64,000 nucleotides of DNA from Aggregicoccus sp. 17bor-14 (GTDB lineage: Bacteria; Myxococcota; Myxococcia; Myxococcales; Myxococcaceae): positions 186,001-250,000 of the forward strand of contig NZ_VJZZ01000003.1 in the NCBI RefSeq assembly GCF_009659535.1. The letters are read 5' to 3'. Both the position numbers and the translations under genes were made by a program. The notes under the pieces were generated by a model. It was not told where the DNA came from and did not search any database. It worked only from the letters and a program-made list of their open reading frames with translations. Shown one piece after another: positions 28,964 through 38,755 of this stretch (position 1 is its first letter; every line of letters starts with the position of its first letter).

Positions 28964-30717
28964 GGCGCGCGCACGCCCAGCGTGCGCAGGCGCTCGGCGA
29001 AGTCCACCTCGGCCTCGTGCCGCGCGAGCTGCGCGCGCACCAGCGCATCGGCGGCCGCAGCATGTTGGCTCTCCAGGTCGGAGAGCCGTGCCTGCAGCCG
29101 TCCCTTGAGGTCTGCGGCGCGGCTCTTCGCGAGCGAGCGCAGGCTCTCGCGCGCCTCGTCCGCCTCCTCGGACAGGGTGTCGCCCTGCTCCGTCCACTTC
29201 GCCTCCTCCGAGCGCTCCCGGACGATGGCGTCGCGCACCTTCCACAGCGCCGCCAGCGCCTCCTTCGCGGTCCGGTCCGCGCGCGGGTCCTCGAGGTAGC
29301 CGTTCACCGCGACGTCCGCCGCCGGGTCGAACCAGTCCGCCTGCACGCGAGCGCTGGTCCGCTCCTCCACCTTCGCCTCGGCGCTCGCGTGGGCCGCCAC
29401 CTCGGCCGGGACGAGCGCGAAGCCGGCGCCCACCTGCTCCTCGGTCCCCTTGGGGCTCGCGGCGAGCCGCGCCTGCGCACTGCGGGCGTGGCGCAGCAGC
29501 ACCCGCGCCGGCTTCGCCTCGCCGTTCTGCACGCGGTAGGTGGTGCGCAGCACGGTGTCGCGCTCGAGCGTCAGCACCCCGGCCTCCACGAGCGCGAGGC
29601 GCGCGCCCTCCTGCACGCTCTCCGAGCGCGACTCCACGGCGACGCCGCGCTCGAGCGAGAAGGGCACGGTGGCCTGCGCCCCGGCCGGCAGTGACTCGAG
29701 CACGCCCTGGCCGAGGAAGGCTCCCTCCTCGAAGACTGCGATGGGACCGCGCTCGAGCAGGCCCGCGCTGTCATTGGTGAAGCGCGCCACGCGGAACGGG
29801 TGGCGCGCGGAGTCGGGCGCCCCGGGGTCCGGCGAGAAGAGCAGCACGGCCTCTCCCGGCACGGTGCGCGAGGCGAGCAGCACCATGGAGGCCGACGCGT
29901 CCGGGATGCTCACGGGGTGCGGCAGCTCGTAGCGGGTGGTGCCGCCGGCCGCGCTCGCACGGGCCACCGCCGCGAGGGCCTCGAACGAGCGCCCCGCGCC
30001 CGCCTTCCCCGTGGGGCGCACCACCGCGATGTTGCGAACGAAGTCCTTGCCGACGTTCACGCCGGTGCTGGTGCTGCCGACGTCCACGGTGGGAGCTTCT
30101 CCGGGAACGACGAGGGTCCCGGGCGCCTGGGCGAGCACGCTCTCGCCGCGGGGCACGCCCGCGAACACCTCGCCCGAGTCCTCGAGCAGGGGCCGCCCGG
30201 GCGTCACGGGTGCCTCCAGCGTCGCGCGGTAGGCGATGGGCGCTCCGGCCACCAGCGAGAGCTGCACGTCGCGCCAGTCCTCCCCGGAGAGGTTCTGCAC
30301 GATGCCCCAGGCCTGCAGCTCGAGCCCGCTCTTGCCCACGACCACCCTATACGTGGGGCGCCAGATGGGCTGCTCCACCACGTAGCCCACGGCCAGCTGG
30401 TGCGCGCGGCCATCGAGCGCGAGCTCCACCGTGCGCCGCTCGCCCTGGGCGGCGGTGGGAAAGGCCGCGGAGCGCACGGCGCTGCGGCCCTCCTCCATCA
30501 CGGCGAGCGTGGCGAGGAAGTCGCCCACGTGCTCGCGCTTCACCTGGAAGGCCACCCGCTCGGACTCCACGTGCCCCGCGCGTTCGAAGTAGCCCACGCC
30601 GTTGCGGTAGATGACCACGCGCCTCAGGGGCAGGCCCTGCTCGGAGCTCACGGCGGCGTGGTGGGCGCAGCCCGAGAGGAGCAGCAGCGCGGCGAGGGAG
30701 TTGAGGTGTCGGTTCAT
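28960..30717 (-). CDS. DUF4139-type lipoprotein
   Basis: 585 residues from ATG 30717, which starts a lipoprotein signal (LAALLLLSGC); the frame opens 13 codons earlier. RRVVIYRNGVGYFERAG, VGYVVEQPIWRPTYRVVV and VQNLSGEDWRDVQLSLVAGAP are characteristic of the DUF4139 family, which forms beta-sandwich repeats of unknown function. The C-terminal 100 residues are a coiled coil (KEALAALWKVRDAIVRERSEE and onwards). An insertion at 211-230 (STSTGVNVGKDFVRNI) resembles the link segment before the plug of myxobacterial TonB receptors. The role is unknown; a cell-envelope position is likely. Confidence 0.82.
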   Translation of the reverse strand: MNRHLNSLAALLLLSGCAHHAAVSSEQGLPLRRVVIYRNGVGYFERAGHVESERVAFQVKREHVGDFLATLAVMEEGRSAVRSAAFPTAAQGERRTVELALDGRAHQLAVGYVVEQPIWRPTYRVVVGKSGLELQAWGIVQNLSGEDWRDVQLSLVAGAPIAYRATLEAPVTPGRPLLEDSGEVFAGVPRGESVLAQAPGTLVVPGEAPTVDVGSTSTGVNVGKDFVRNIAVVRPTGKAGAGRSFEALAAVARASAAGGTTRYELPHPVSIPDASASMVLLASRTVPGEAVLLFSPDPGAPDSARHPFRVARFTNDSAGLLERGPIAVFEEGAFLGQGVLESLPAGAQATVPFSLERGVAVESRSESVQEGARLALVEAGVLTLERDTVLRTTYRVQNGEAKPARVLLRHARSAQARLAASPKGTEEQVGAGFALVPAEVAAHASAEAKVEERTSARVQADWFDPAADVAVNGYLEDPRADRTAKEALAALWKVRDAIVRERSEEAKWTEQGDTLSEEADEARESLRSLAKSRAADLKGRLQARLSDLESQHAAAADALVRAQLARHEAEVDFAERLRTLGVRAP

Positions 30718-30793
30718 GCGGCTCACGCTACGAACGCCTTGAGAGACGTTCGTCACGGAAGCCGCATGGTCTGCTCATCGTTCTGCGGGGATG

Positions 30794-30817
30794 CGCCCGG
30801 GCCCTGTCACCCGGGCG
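30794..30817 (-). terminator. Terminator hairpin after the beta-lactamase-fold gene start region
   Basis: An 8-bp perfect stem (CGCCCGGG at 30794-30801, CCCGGGCG at 30810-30817) with an 8-base loop lies 20 bp beyond the stop of the minus-strand gene. There is no U-run, so it may be a weak or Rho-assisted terminator. Confidence 0.5.
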
Positions 30818-30836
30818 GCGAAGACCGTCTCCTCCC

Positions 30837-32585
30837 CTACTCGGTGCGCTTGGCCGGCATCTCGCGGCCGCCCTGCTGCAGCACCAGCGAGGTCGCCTTG
30901 TGCGCCGCCTCGTCCACGGCGAACACGAGGCGCGCTGGCACGCCGACGGCCGCGAAGGCAGTGTCACCATCGGCCGCGAGTGGGAACTTCGGCTGCCCGG
31001 TGCCCTGCGCCGTGAGCTGGCCCTGCTCCACCGTGACCTTCAGGGCGAAGTTGGGCGCGAGCGCGTAGCTGCCCACGTAGGCCTCGAGCGGGTACTTGGA
31101 CTTCTTCGCGCTCTCGGGCCTCTGCAGCCGCTCGATGACGCTCTTCGCGTTGCTGTTCTTCGGGTCCAGCTCGAGCGAGCGCTGGTAGTTCTTCAGCGCG
31201 AGCTCCTTGTTCCCCGCCGCGAGGTACGCCTCACCGAGGCTGTCGTAGGGGTTTCCGTTCTTCGGGAACATCTCCACGTTGAGCTTGAAGATCTCGATGG
31301 CGTCCGGGACGCGCCCCTGCTGCAGCAGCGAGTAGCCCACGCCGTTCAGCGCGTTCTCCTCCTCGAAGTCGTAGGCGTTGGGCTGGCTCGCCTTGAGCGA
31401 GCGGTACTGCGCGATGGCCTGCGCGACGCTGCCCCTGGCGGCGGCAGCGCTCACCACCTCTCCGATGGAGCGGCGCGGGCCCTTGGGCTGCACTCCGTGC
31501 AGGATGCCGAGCAGGTCCGCGCCCAGGGCCTCCAGCTTGTCGCCGCGCGAGGTGTTGTCGAGCAGCACCACCAGCTCGTGTCGCTCGGGCACGCGCAGCA
31601 GCAGCGTGTTGAAGCCGTTGATGCCGCCGGTGTGGCTCACGGTGGCCACCTTCGTCTTGCCGTCCGCGAGCGTGACGTCCTGGATGAACCAGCCGTAGCC
31701 GTAGTTCGCGAGCCCCGGGGTGAACATCTTCTGCTTCAGCGCCGCGGGCAGCAGCTTCTCGCCGTAGAGCGCGCGGTCCCAGAGGAAGAGGTCGCCCACC
31801 GTGGAGTAGAGCGAGCCCGCGGCGTACGGGATGCTCATGTCGAGGTAGGGCGCGTTGACGTAGCCCTCGGGCTTGAGCACGTAGCCGCTCGCGCGCTTGG
31901 GGATGAGGGGCGCCGCGAGGTCGTAGCCCGAGTGCTTCATGCCCAGCGGCGCGAAGATGCGCTCCTGCACCACCTGAGCATAGGGCTTGCCCTCCACCTT
32001 TTCGATGATGGCGCCGAGCAGGAAGTAGCCCGAGTTGTTGTACTGGAACTTCGTCCCCGGCTCGAACTCGAGGTCCCCACTCGCGAACTTCTTCACGAAC
32101 TCGGCGACGGTGTACGGGTTGCGCGACTCGTTCTGGAAGAAGCCCGGCAGGCCCGTGTAGCTGGGGATGCCCGAGGTGTGGTTGAGCAGCTGGTGCAGCG
32201 TCACGCGGCTGCCGGTGTCCTTGCGGTAGTCGGGCAGGTAGGTGACGAGCTTCTCGTTCAGCTTCAGCTTGCCCTCGTTCACCAGCTGCATCACCACCAT
32301 CGCGGTGAACTGCTTGGTGATGGAGCCGAGGCGGAAGCGGGTGTCCAGCGTGTGGGGCAGCTGCCACTCGAAGTTCGCCGAGCCGTAGGGCTTCTGGAAG
32401 ACGATGCCCTTCTCGTCCGCGACGAGCACGGTGCCGTTGAACTGCTTGAGGGCGTGGTAGCGCGTCACCAGCTCATCGAGCTGCGCCTGGCGGCTCGTGG
32501 CCGCCGAGGCGGTCGATGCGGTCGATGCGAAGAGCAGCCCTGCGAGCAGCAGCGCGTGAAGCCCAAAACCCCGGTTGCGGTGCAT
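30837..32585 (-). CDS. Beta-lactamase-family serine hydrolase with C-terminal TPR repeats
   Basis: 582 residues from ATG 32585, preceded by GGGGGAA and starting a signal peptide ending in ASA. The frame is open much further upstream, but that part belongs to other genes. The class C beta-lactamase/esterase fold is shown by Ser88-x-x-Lys91 in LGSITKQF, the Tyr motif in FQYNNSGYFLLG and HTGGINGF in place of KTG. LHQLLNHTSGIPSY is also typical. Residues about 455-540 form TPR repeats (ALNGVGYSLLQQGRVPDAIEIF, YDSLGEAYLAAGNKELALKNY). Such proteins are often esterases or D-amino-peptidases and usually do not confer beta-lactam resistance. Confidence 0.9.
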   Translation of the reverse strand: MHRNRGFGLHALLLAGLLFASTASTASAATSRQAQLDELVTRYHALKQFNGTVLVADEKGIVFQKPYGSANFEWQLPHTLDTRFRLGSITKQFTAMVVMQLVNEGKLKLNEKLVTYLPDYRKDTGSRVTLHQLLNHTSGIPSYTGLPGFFQNESRNPYTVAEFVKKFASGDLEFEPGTKFQYNNSGYFLLGAIIEKVEGKPYAQVVQERIFAPLGMKHSGYDLAAPLIPKRASGYVLKPEGYVNAPYLDMSIPYAAGSLYSTVGDLFLWDRALYGEKLLPAALKQKMFTPGLANYGYGWFIQDVTLADGKTKVATVSHTGGINGFNTLLLRVPERHELVVLLDNTSRGDKLEALGADLLGILHGVQPKGPRRSIGEVVSAAAARGSVAQAIAQYRSLKASQPNAYDFEEENALNGVGYSLLQQGRVPDAIEIFKLNVEMFPKNGNPYDSLGEAYLAAGNKELALKNYQRSLELDPKNSNAKSVIERLQRPESAKKSKYPLEAYVGSYALAPNFALKVTVEQGQLTAQGTGQPKFPLAADGDTAFAAVGVPARLVFAVDEAAHKATSLVLQQGGREMPAKRTE

Positions 32586-32635
32586 CCGTGTTCCCCCAGT
32601 AGGTCGCCGGCGTGGCGCTCCCCCTGCAAGGAACC

Positions 32636-33294
32636 CTACTCCGCCTGCGCCGAACGATTGCCAACCTTCGGCGCTGCGGCGGCCCTGGCCGCGCGGGCCC
32701 TCGACGCGCGCCACTCCTTGCGCCAGCCGGGAACGCGCAGCGCGATCAGCACCAGCAGCACGAAGCCGTAGAGGAAGGGCTCGGTGTGGTCCTTCTTCAC
32801 GCGCCACACGAAGTGCACCACGCCCAGCGCGCCCGCCACGTACGCGAGCCGGTGCAGCCTCTGCCAGGCGGGAAAGCCGAGCCTGCGCACCGAGGCATTC
32901 GTGGAGGTGAGCGCGAGCGGCAGCATGAGGGCCCACGCGGCGAAGCCCACGGTGACGAACTTCCGCTTCGCCACGTCCTCGAGCAGCGTGCCCCACGCGA
33001 AGTGCTGGTCCAGCACCACGTAGGTGAGCAGGTGCAGGCTCGCGTATGCGAAGGCGAAGAGCCCCAGCATGCGCCGCAGCCGCACGGGCCAGGTCCAGCC
33101 GGAGAGCTTCTTGAGCGGCGTGACGGCGAGGCTCGCGACGAGGAAGACGAGCGCGAGCAGCCCCAGCTGGTTGAGGGCGCGCTCGACAGGGTTCGCGCCC
33201 AGGGTGCCCTGCTGCCAGTCGAGCAGCAGCATCCCGAGCGGGGCGAGCCCGCCCGCGAGCACAGCGGGCTTCAGCCACGGATGCGGAGCGGCCA

Positions 33295-33295
<1 letters not shown>
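32636..33295 (-). CDS. msrQ: MsrQ, haem-binding membrane subunit of the methionine sulfoxide reductase
   Basis: 219 residues with about six transmembrane helices in the ferric-reductase-like fold (LAVTPLKKLSGW, LGLFAFAYASLHLLTYVVLDQ, LQRLHRLAYVAGALGVVHFVW). Conserved His residues in ASLHLL, LHRLAY and VHFVW are the expected haem ligands. The protein passes electrons from the inner membrane to MsrP. Its ATG (33295) shares one base with the msrP stop, so the two are coupled. A basic Ala/Arg tail (about 195-219) is extra relative to the usual length. Confidence 0.92.
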
Positions 33296-34296
<1,001 letters not shown>

Positions 34297-34318
34297 GCGG
34301 CGCTTCCTCCGGAGGGTC

Positions 34319-35062
34319 TCAGGCAGTACGCGCGGGAGGCCCGGGAGGTTTCACCCGCGCCTCCTTCACCCGCCAGAGCGCCCACCAGGGCGTGCCCGGC
34401 GACTCGTGGTGCTCCCAGTGGTAGCCGAAGAAGTAGCAGGAGAGCATCGCCCACAGGTGGTTGGGCACGAGGCTGCGCGCGTGGTGCGGCGCCATCTGCG
34501 GGGCGTCCGGCCCGTGCGGCTCGCGGTGGGGCCGGTAGGTGCCGAAGTAGAAGAGCTGCAGCGTGGCGGCGAGGCTGGGGGCGACCCAGAAGGCCCACAC
34601 CCGCCACTGCGGGACGCCCAGCCACAGCATCACGTTGAAGCTGAGCGCCATCACCGCGAGCTGCAGGAGCGTGGTGTAGCGGCGCATGAAGGCGAAGAAC
34701 CACACGGGGAAGGAGCCGGGATGGAAGTCCGGGTCGCTCGCGTGCGTGGGGGCCGCGTGGTGGGCGCGGTGGTGCTGCACGAGGCGCCGGTAGGAGAGCC
34801 CCGCGAAGAGGAAGCAGGCCAGGGTGCCCACGAGCCGGTTCACCCCCGCGCGCGGACTCACGGTGCCGTGCATGGCGTCGTGGCCGGTGATGAAGAGCCC
34901 GGTGAAGAGCCAGGCCTGCAGGGCCGCGTGCAGCCACATGCCCGGGCCCCACGGCGCGAGGCGCGCGAAGCCGAGCAGGTACACGAGGTGCGCGGCCCAG
35001 GCGCCCATCACCCCGAGGGCGATGGGGACACCGTACGCGTTGGAGGCCGCGGGCCGCGTCAT
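34319..35062 (-). CDS. Membrane fatty-acid desaturase-fold oxygenase, CrtW (beta-carotene ketolase)-like
   Basis: 247 residues from ATG 35062. Hydrophobic segments and three His boxes identify a di-iron membrane oxygenase: HDAMHG near residue 60, [11 protein letters not shown] near 95, and YHWEHHESP near 215. The segment [12 protein letters not shown] is characteristic of the CrtW-type beta-carotene ketolases, which add the 4-keto groups of canthaxanthin and astaxanthin. No other carotenoid gene is nearby, so the substrate could also be another carotenoid or a lipid. It is followed by msrP. Confidence 0.8.
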   Translation of the reverse strand: MTRPAASNAYGVPIALGVMGAWAAHLVYLLGFARLAPWGPGMWLHAALQAWLFTGLFITGHDAMHGTVSPRAGVNRLVGTLACFLFAGLSYRRLVQHHRAHHAAPTHASDPDFHPGSFPVWFFAFMRRYTTLLQLAVMALSFNVMLWLGVPQWRVWAFWVAPSLAATLQLFYFGTYRPHREPHGPDAPQMAPHHARSLVPNHLWAMLSCYFFGYHWEHHESPGTPWWALWRVKEARVKPPGPPARTA

Positions 35063-35120
35063 GGACGTGCAGTAACCCTGGGGCAGGCCCCCCGCCGCGA
35101 GCGACGGGCGGCCAGGCAGG

Positions 35121-36845
35121 CTACGGCTTCGCTGCCACCGCGCCGCTGCCGTACTGCTGCACCAGCTGCTCGGCGGTGACGAAGCGCGGGTCGATGTCCA
35201 CCGGCACGCGGGTGAGCCTCTCGAGCACGCGCTGCACCTCGGGGCGCACCACGCCCATGCGCTCGAGCAGCGCCTCGGCGCCCGCGCGGTCACCCTTGGC
35301 CTGCAGCTGCATCAGGTCGCGGGTGAGGCCCTCGACCGAGGCCTTGATCTTCCCCGGCACCACGCTGAAGGTGCCGTCCTTCGCCACCACCACCGCGCCG
35401 TCGTCGAGGAAGCGGTTGAGCTGCAGCGCGATCCCCTTGCCGTGCGCCTCGCCGGTGCCGAAGCGGATGGAGCGGAACGCGCTCGCGAGGAAGGTCGTGT
35501 ACATGGTGCGCTCCATCTCCTTGCCCAGCACGCCCTTGTCCACCAGGTACTGCAGCGCCCAGAGGCCGGAGATGTCCGCCTTGGCCTCCTCGATGGCGCT
35601 GCTGGAGACCTGCAGCGCCTGACGCACGGTGGTCTGCTTGCCGCCCACGGTGATGTTGTGCGGCCCCAGCCCGTGCATCAGCTCGTGCATGAGGATGTGG
35701 GTGAAGAAGGCGTCGAAGGACACGTCCTTGCGGTCCTTCGCCGCGAGCGCCACCTGGGTGATGGGCAGCAGCACGCGCTCGAACTTGGCCTCCTGCACGT
35801 TCTTGAGCATCACGCGCTTGGTGCCCTTCTCCGCCGCCACGCGCTCGTCGTTGGGCAGGTTGTAGGCGGCCGTCTGCACGCCCTTGTTGCCGTCGCCCGC
35901 GCTGAAGAGGCTGTTCACCACGCGGATGGGGGCGAGCGCGCCGAGCTTCGGGTTGCGCAAGGAAGCCGCGATGGGCAGGTGGTTCTCGATGTCCTGCAGC
36001 TGGCCGCTGAACTTCTGCAGCTTCGCCGTCTCGGCGTCGTCGCGCACCGCGATGAAGGCCTCGAAGGCGGCCTTGTAGTTGAACCAGTTGTCCTCGTAGA
36101 CCTCGTAGGGCCCGAGCGTGGGCTCCACGCTCGCGTCCAGCTCCATCCACGCGACTTCGGACGCGTAGTAGTCGTTGCTGAGGAACGCGGCCGCGCGCGC
36201 CTCGAGGAAGCGCTTGAGGGTGGGCTGCTGGGTGAGCTCGGCGGCCTCGCGCAGGAGCTTCGCCGCGTGCCCCAGCTCCGCCTGGTACTCGAGGCTGTAC
36301 GGCACGGTGACGAACTTGCCGTCCGGCCCGCGGCGGAGGGTGGTGAAGAAGCCGGTGGCCTCCTTCGCCTGCGCCTCCGGGAGCCCCTTCACCCACGCCT
36401 CCACCTGCTCCTTCGTCGCGCCGGGAGGATAGAAGCTGCCCTCGGCGGGCTTCTCCGGGACGCCGGGGACGAAGGGCGTGTCGTGGTCCAGCCGGCTCCA
36501 CGGCCCCTTGTCGAGCAGGAACGCGTGCAGCCGCTCACGGCCGAGCGGGCTCTGGTCCGCCACGAGCTGCAGCAGGAGCGCCTCGTTGCCCGCCCACACC
36601 TGGCGCAGGAAGAGCGGGTCCATCACCTGCGCCGCCTCGAGGATGCGGGCGAGCGCGCGGCGCTCCACCTCGGGCAGCTTCGAGACATCCACCTTCAGGT
36701 CCACCGGCGCAAAGCGGGCGCTCGCCTGCTTCAGCTGGGCGGCCGAGGGGGCGCCCCGCGAGGCAGCAGGGGTGGAGGGTGGGGCCGCGCCGGCGAGCAG
36801 CGCCGCGGCCAGGGGCAGGAGGAGCAGTCGGGTCGTTCGCGTCAT
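35121..36845 (-). CDS. Secreted M49 (DPP III)-like zinc peptidase
   Basis: 574 residues with a signal peptide (LLLLPLAAALLAGAA). The metal site reads HELMHGLGPHN (His387, Glu388, His391) and SSAIEEAKADISGLWAL (Glu419-Glu420). The EExxAD second motif and the wide spacing are those of the dipeptidyl-peptidase III family, although classic family members have HExxGH rather than this plain HExxH. NDYYASEVAWMELD and YEDNWFNYKAAFEAFIAVRD also agree. It should be a periplasmic or exported peptidase; its substrate cannot be inferred. The gene diverges from the MarR regulator, 102 bp away. Confidence 0.82.
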   Translation of the reverse strand: MTRTTRLLLLPLAAALLAGAAPPSTPAASRGAPSAAQLKQASARFAPVDLKVDVSKLPEVERRALARILEAAQVMDPLFLRQVWAGNEALLLQLVADQSPLGRERLHAFLLDKGPWSRLDHDTPFVPGVPEKPAEGSFYPPGATKEQVEAWVKGLPEAQAKEATGFFTTLRRGPDGKFVTVPYSLEYQAELGHAAKLLREAAELTQQPTLKRFLEARAAAFLSNDYYASEVAWMELDASVEPTLGPYEVYEDNWFNYKAAFEAFIAVRDDAETAKLQKFSGQLQDIENHLPIAASLRNPKLGALAPIRVVNSLFSAGDGNKGVQTAAYNLPNDERVAAEKGTKRVMLKNVQEAKFERVLLPITQVALAAKDRKDVSFDAFFTHILMHELMHGLGPHNITVGGKQTTVRQALQVSSSAIEEAKADISGLWALQYLVDKGVLGKEMERTMYTTFLASAFRSIRFGTGEAHGKGIALQLNRFLDDGAVVVAKDGTFSVVPGKIKASVEGLTRDLMQLQAKGDRAGAEALLERMGVVRPEVQRVLERLTRVPVDIDPRFVTAEQLVQQYGSGAVAAKP

Positions 36846-36903
36846 GCCTCCGCTTGTAGCCCGCCGAAACCCACTTGGGGATTGCGCATCTCTGAGCCGG
36901 GAG

Positions 36904-36935
36904 TTAATTAGGCCGCTAAACAATTTACTTAGGCC
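36904..36935. promoter_or_regulatory. Candidate MarR operator in the divergent promoter region
   Basis: The 102-bp gap before marR holds an AT-rich stretch containing the palindrome TTAGGCCGCTAA (36908-36919). The 7-mer TTAGGCC occurs again at 36929-36935, exactly 21 bases further on, so both copies face the same side of the helix. The position 13-40 bases ahead of the MarR-family ATG fits autoregulation of the efflux operon. Confidence 0.5.
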
Positions 36936-36947
36936 CCGTACCAATTC

Positions 36948-37469
36948 ATGTCCGACGCTGCTTTCACCCTCCTGAACCTGCCGAAGTTCGAGACGCTGCA
37001 GGAGCACGCCCGGCGCTTCCCGATGCTGGACGCCAGCGCCATCCGCACCAGCCTCGCGCTGCGGCGGGTGGGCCAGGCGCTGGATGACGCCTACGACGCG
37101 CACTACGCGCGCCACGGCCTGAGCCCCGGGCGCTTCACGGTGCTGATGATGCTCGCCAAGGCGCCCGAGCACACGCTCACGGCCGGCGAGCTCGCCGAGT
37201 GCTCGAGCGTGACGCGCGCCTCGATGACGGGGCTGCTGGACACGCTGGAGGCGGCGGGCCTGGTGCAGCGAGAGTCCTCCTCGGAGGACCGGCGCCGCAC
37301 GCTGGTGCGCCTCACGCCGGCGGCGCTCGAGCAGCTGGAGCGCATGCTGCCGGACCACTTCCGGCGCACGGCCGCCCTGATGGCCGGCCTCAGCGAGAGC
37401 GAGCGCACCACGCTCGTCGAGCTGCTCACGAAGATCGCCGCGGCGGTGCCTGCGGTGCGCGACCCCTGA
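36948..37469 (+). CDS. MarR-family regulator of the efflux operon
   Basis: 173 residues. The winged helix is clear at about 60-130: LTAGELAECSSVTRASMTGLLDTLEAAGLVQR, then ESSSEDRRRTLVRLTPAA, the wing with its SxDRR signature. Flanking helices for dimerisation are present (LALRRVGQALDDAYDAHY and the C-terminal LSESERTTLVELLTK). It heads an operon with a HlyD-type adaptor and a DHA2 transporter, an arrangement in which MarR proteins such as EmrR repress the pump until a toxic small molecule binds. Expression probably responds to lipophilic drugs or phenolics. Confidence 0.93.
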   Translation: MSDAAFTLLNLPKFETLQEHARRFPMLDASAIRTSLALRRVGQALDDAYDAHYARHGLSPGRFTVLMMLAKAPEHTLTAGELAECSSVTRASMTGLLDTLEAAGLVQRESSSEDRRRTLVRLTPAALEQLERMLPDHFRRTAALMAGLSESERTTLVELLTKIAAAVPAVRDP

Positions 37470-37524
37470 ACGCCTTTCGCATCTCCATCACCTCTTCACC
37501 CCGACTCCCCGCTTGAGCCCTCCT

Positions 37525-38742
37525 ATGGATTCCGCTGCCACCCCGTCTCCCGTCTCCACCCCTACCGCTGCCCCTGCGCGCAAGGCGCGCGCGAAGGTGG
37601 TGCTCCCGGCGCTGATCGGCGTCGCACTGCTCGCCGGCCTCATCTTCTGGCTGGTGGGCCGCGGCAAGGAGTCCACCGATGACGCCTTCGTCGAGGGGCG
37701 CGTGGCCAACGTGTCCGCGCGCGTGGGCAGCCAGGTGGCGCGCGTGCTCGTGAAGGACAACCAGGTGGTCAAGGCCGGCGACGTGCTCGTCGAGCTGGAC
37801 CGCACCGAGCTGGACGCGCGCCTGCAGGCCGCCGAGGCCGACGCGCTCGCCGCCCAGGCGCAGCTGTCCACCGCCCAGGCGCAGCTCGCGCTCACCGAGC
37901 AGACGGCGAACGCCAACCTGCGCCAGGCGCGCGGCGGCGTGACCCAGGCCAACAGCGGCGTCTCCGGCGCGAAGGCGAGCCTCGACCAGGCCCGCGCGGA
38001 CGTGCAGGTGGCCCAGACGAAGCTCGCGCTCGCGGAGAAGGAGAACGCGCGCGCCGAGTCCCTGGTGGAGCAGAAGGTGATCAGCCAGGCCGAGCGCGAC
38101 GCGCGCCAGGCCGCCTACGACACGGCGAAGGCCGGGCTGCTGCAGGCCCAGGCGCGCCTGCAGGCCACCGAGGCCAGCGTGGGCGGCAGCTCCGGCGGGC
38201 TCGAGCTCGCCCAGGGCCGCCTCACCCAGGCGCAGACCGGCCCGCAGCAGGTGGCCGCGGCGCAGGCCGCGGTGAAGGCCGCCGAGGCGAAGGTGAAGCA
38301 GACCGAGGCCGCGCGCCAGCTCGCGCAGCTCAACGTGAGCTACGCGCTGGTGAAGGCCCCGGTCAACGGCACGGTGAGCCGCCGCACCGTGGAGCCCGGT
38401 CAGAACGTGAGCCCCGGCACCAACCTGATGGCCCTGGTGCCCACCGACGACGTGTGGGTGGTGGCCAACTTCAAGGAGGACCAGGTGGGCGAGATGCAGC
38501 CCGGCCAGAAGGCCAAGGTCGAGGTGGATGCGTTCGGCGGGCGCGAGTTCGAGGCGCACGTGGACAGCCTCGCGGGCGCAGCCGGCAGCCGCTTCAGCCT
38601 CCTGCCTCCGGACAACGCGAGCGGCAACTTCGTGAAGGTGGTGCAGCGCATCCCGGTGCTGCTGCGCTTCAACGATCTCCCCAAGGACGTGCAGCTGCGC
38701 CCCGGCATGAGCGTGGAAGCCACCGTCTACACGAGCAAGTAA
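37525..38742 (+). CDS. HlyD/EmrA-type membrane-fusion adaptor
   Basis: 405 residues from ATG 37525 (TTG 37513 gives four more). One transmembrane helix near residues 25-45 (VVLPALIGVALLAGLIFWLV) is followed by the lipoyl half-motif (GRVANVSARVGSQVARVLV, DNQVVKAGDVLVELD), a long coiled-coil hairpin rich in Ala/Gln (about 100-265), and the second half-motif with beta-barrel (YALVKAPVNGTVSRRTVEPGQNVSPGT, DDVWVVANFKEDQVG). It should bridge the inner-membrane DHA2 pump encoded next to an outer-membrane channel. No TolC gene is adjacent. Confidence 0.93.
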   Translation: MDSAATPSPVSTPTAAPARKARAKVVLPALIGVALLAGLIFWLVGRGKESTDDAFVEGRVANVSARVGSQVARVLVKDNQVVKAGDVLVELDRTELDARLQAAEADALAAQAQLSTAQAQLALTEQTANANLRQARGGVTQANSGVSGAKASLDQARADVQVAQTKLALAEKENARAESLVEQKVISQAERDARQAAYDTAKAGLLQAQARLQATEASVGGSSGGLELAQGRLTQAQTGPQQVAAAQAAVKAAEAKVKQTEAARQLAQLNVSYALVKAPVNGTVSRRTVEPGQNVSPGTNLMALVPTDDVWVVANFKEDQVGEMQPGQKAKVEVDAFGGREFEAHVDSLAGAAGSRFSLLPPDNASGNFVKVVQRIPVLLRFNDLPKDVQLRPGMSVEATVYTSK

Positions 38743-38755
38743 GGGCGGAACGACC

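Noticed and set aside
30837-32585. Antibiotic-resistance beta-lactamase
   Set aside because: The TPR tail, HTGG in place of KTG and general similarity to esterase/peptidase members make a housekeeping hydrolase more likely.
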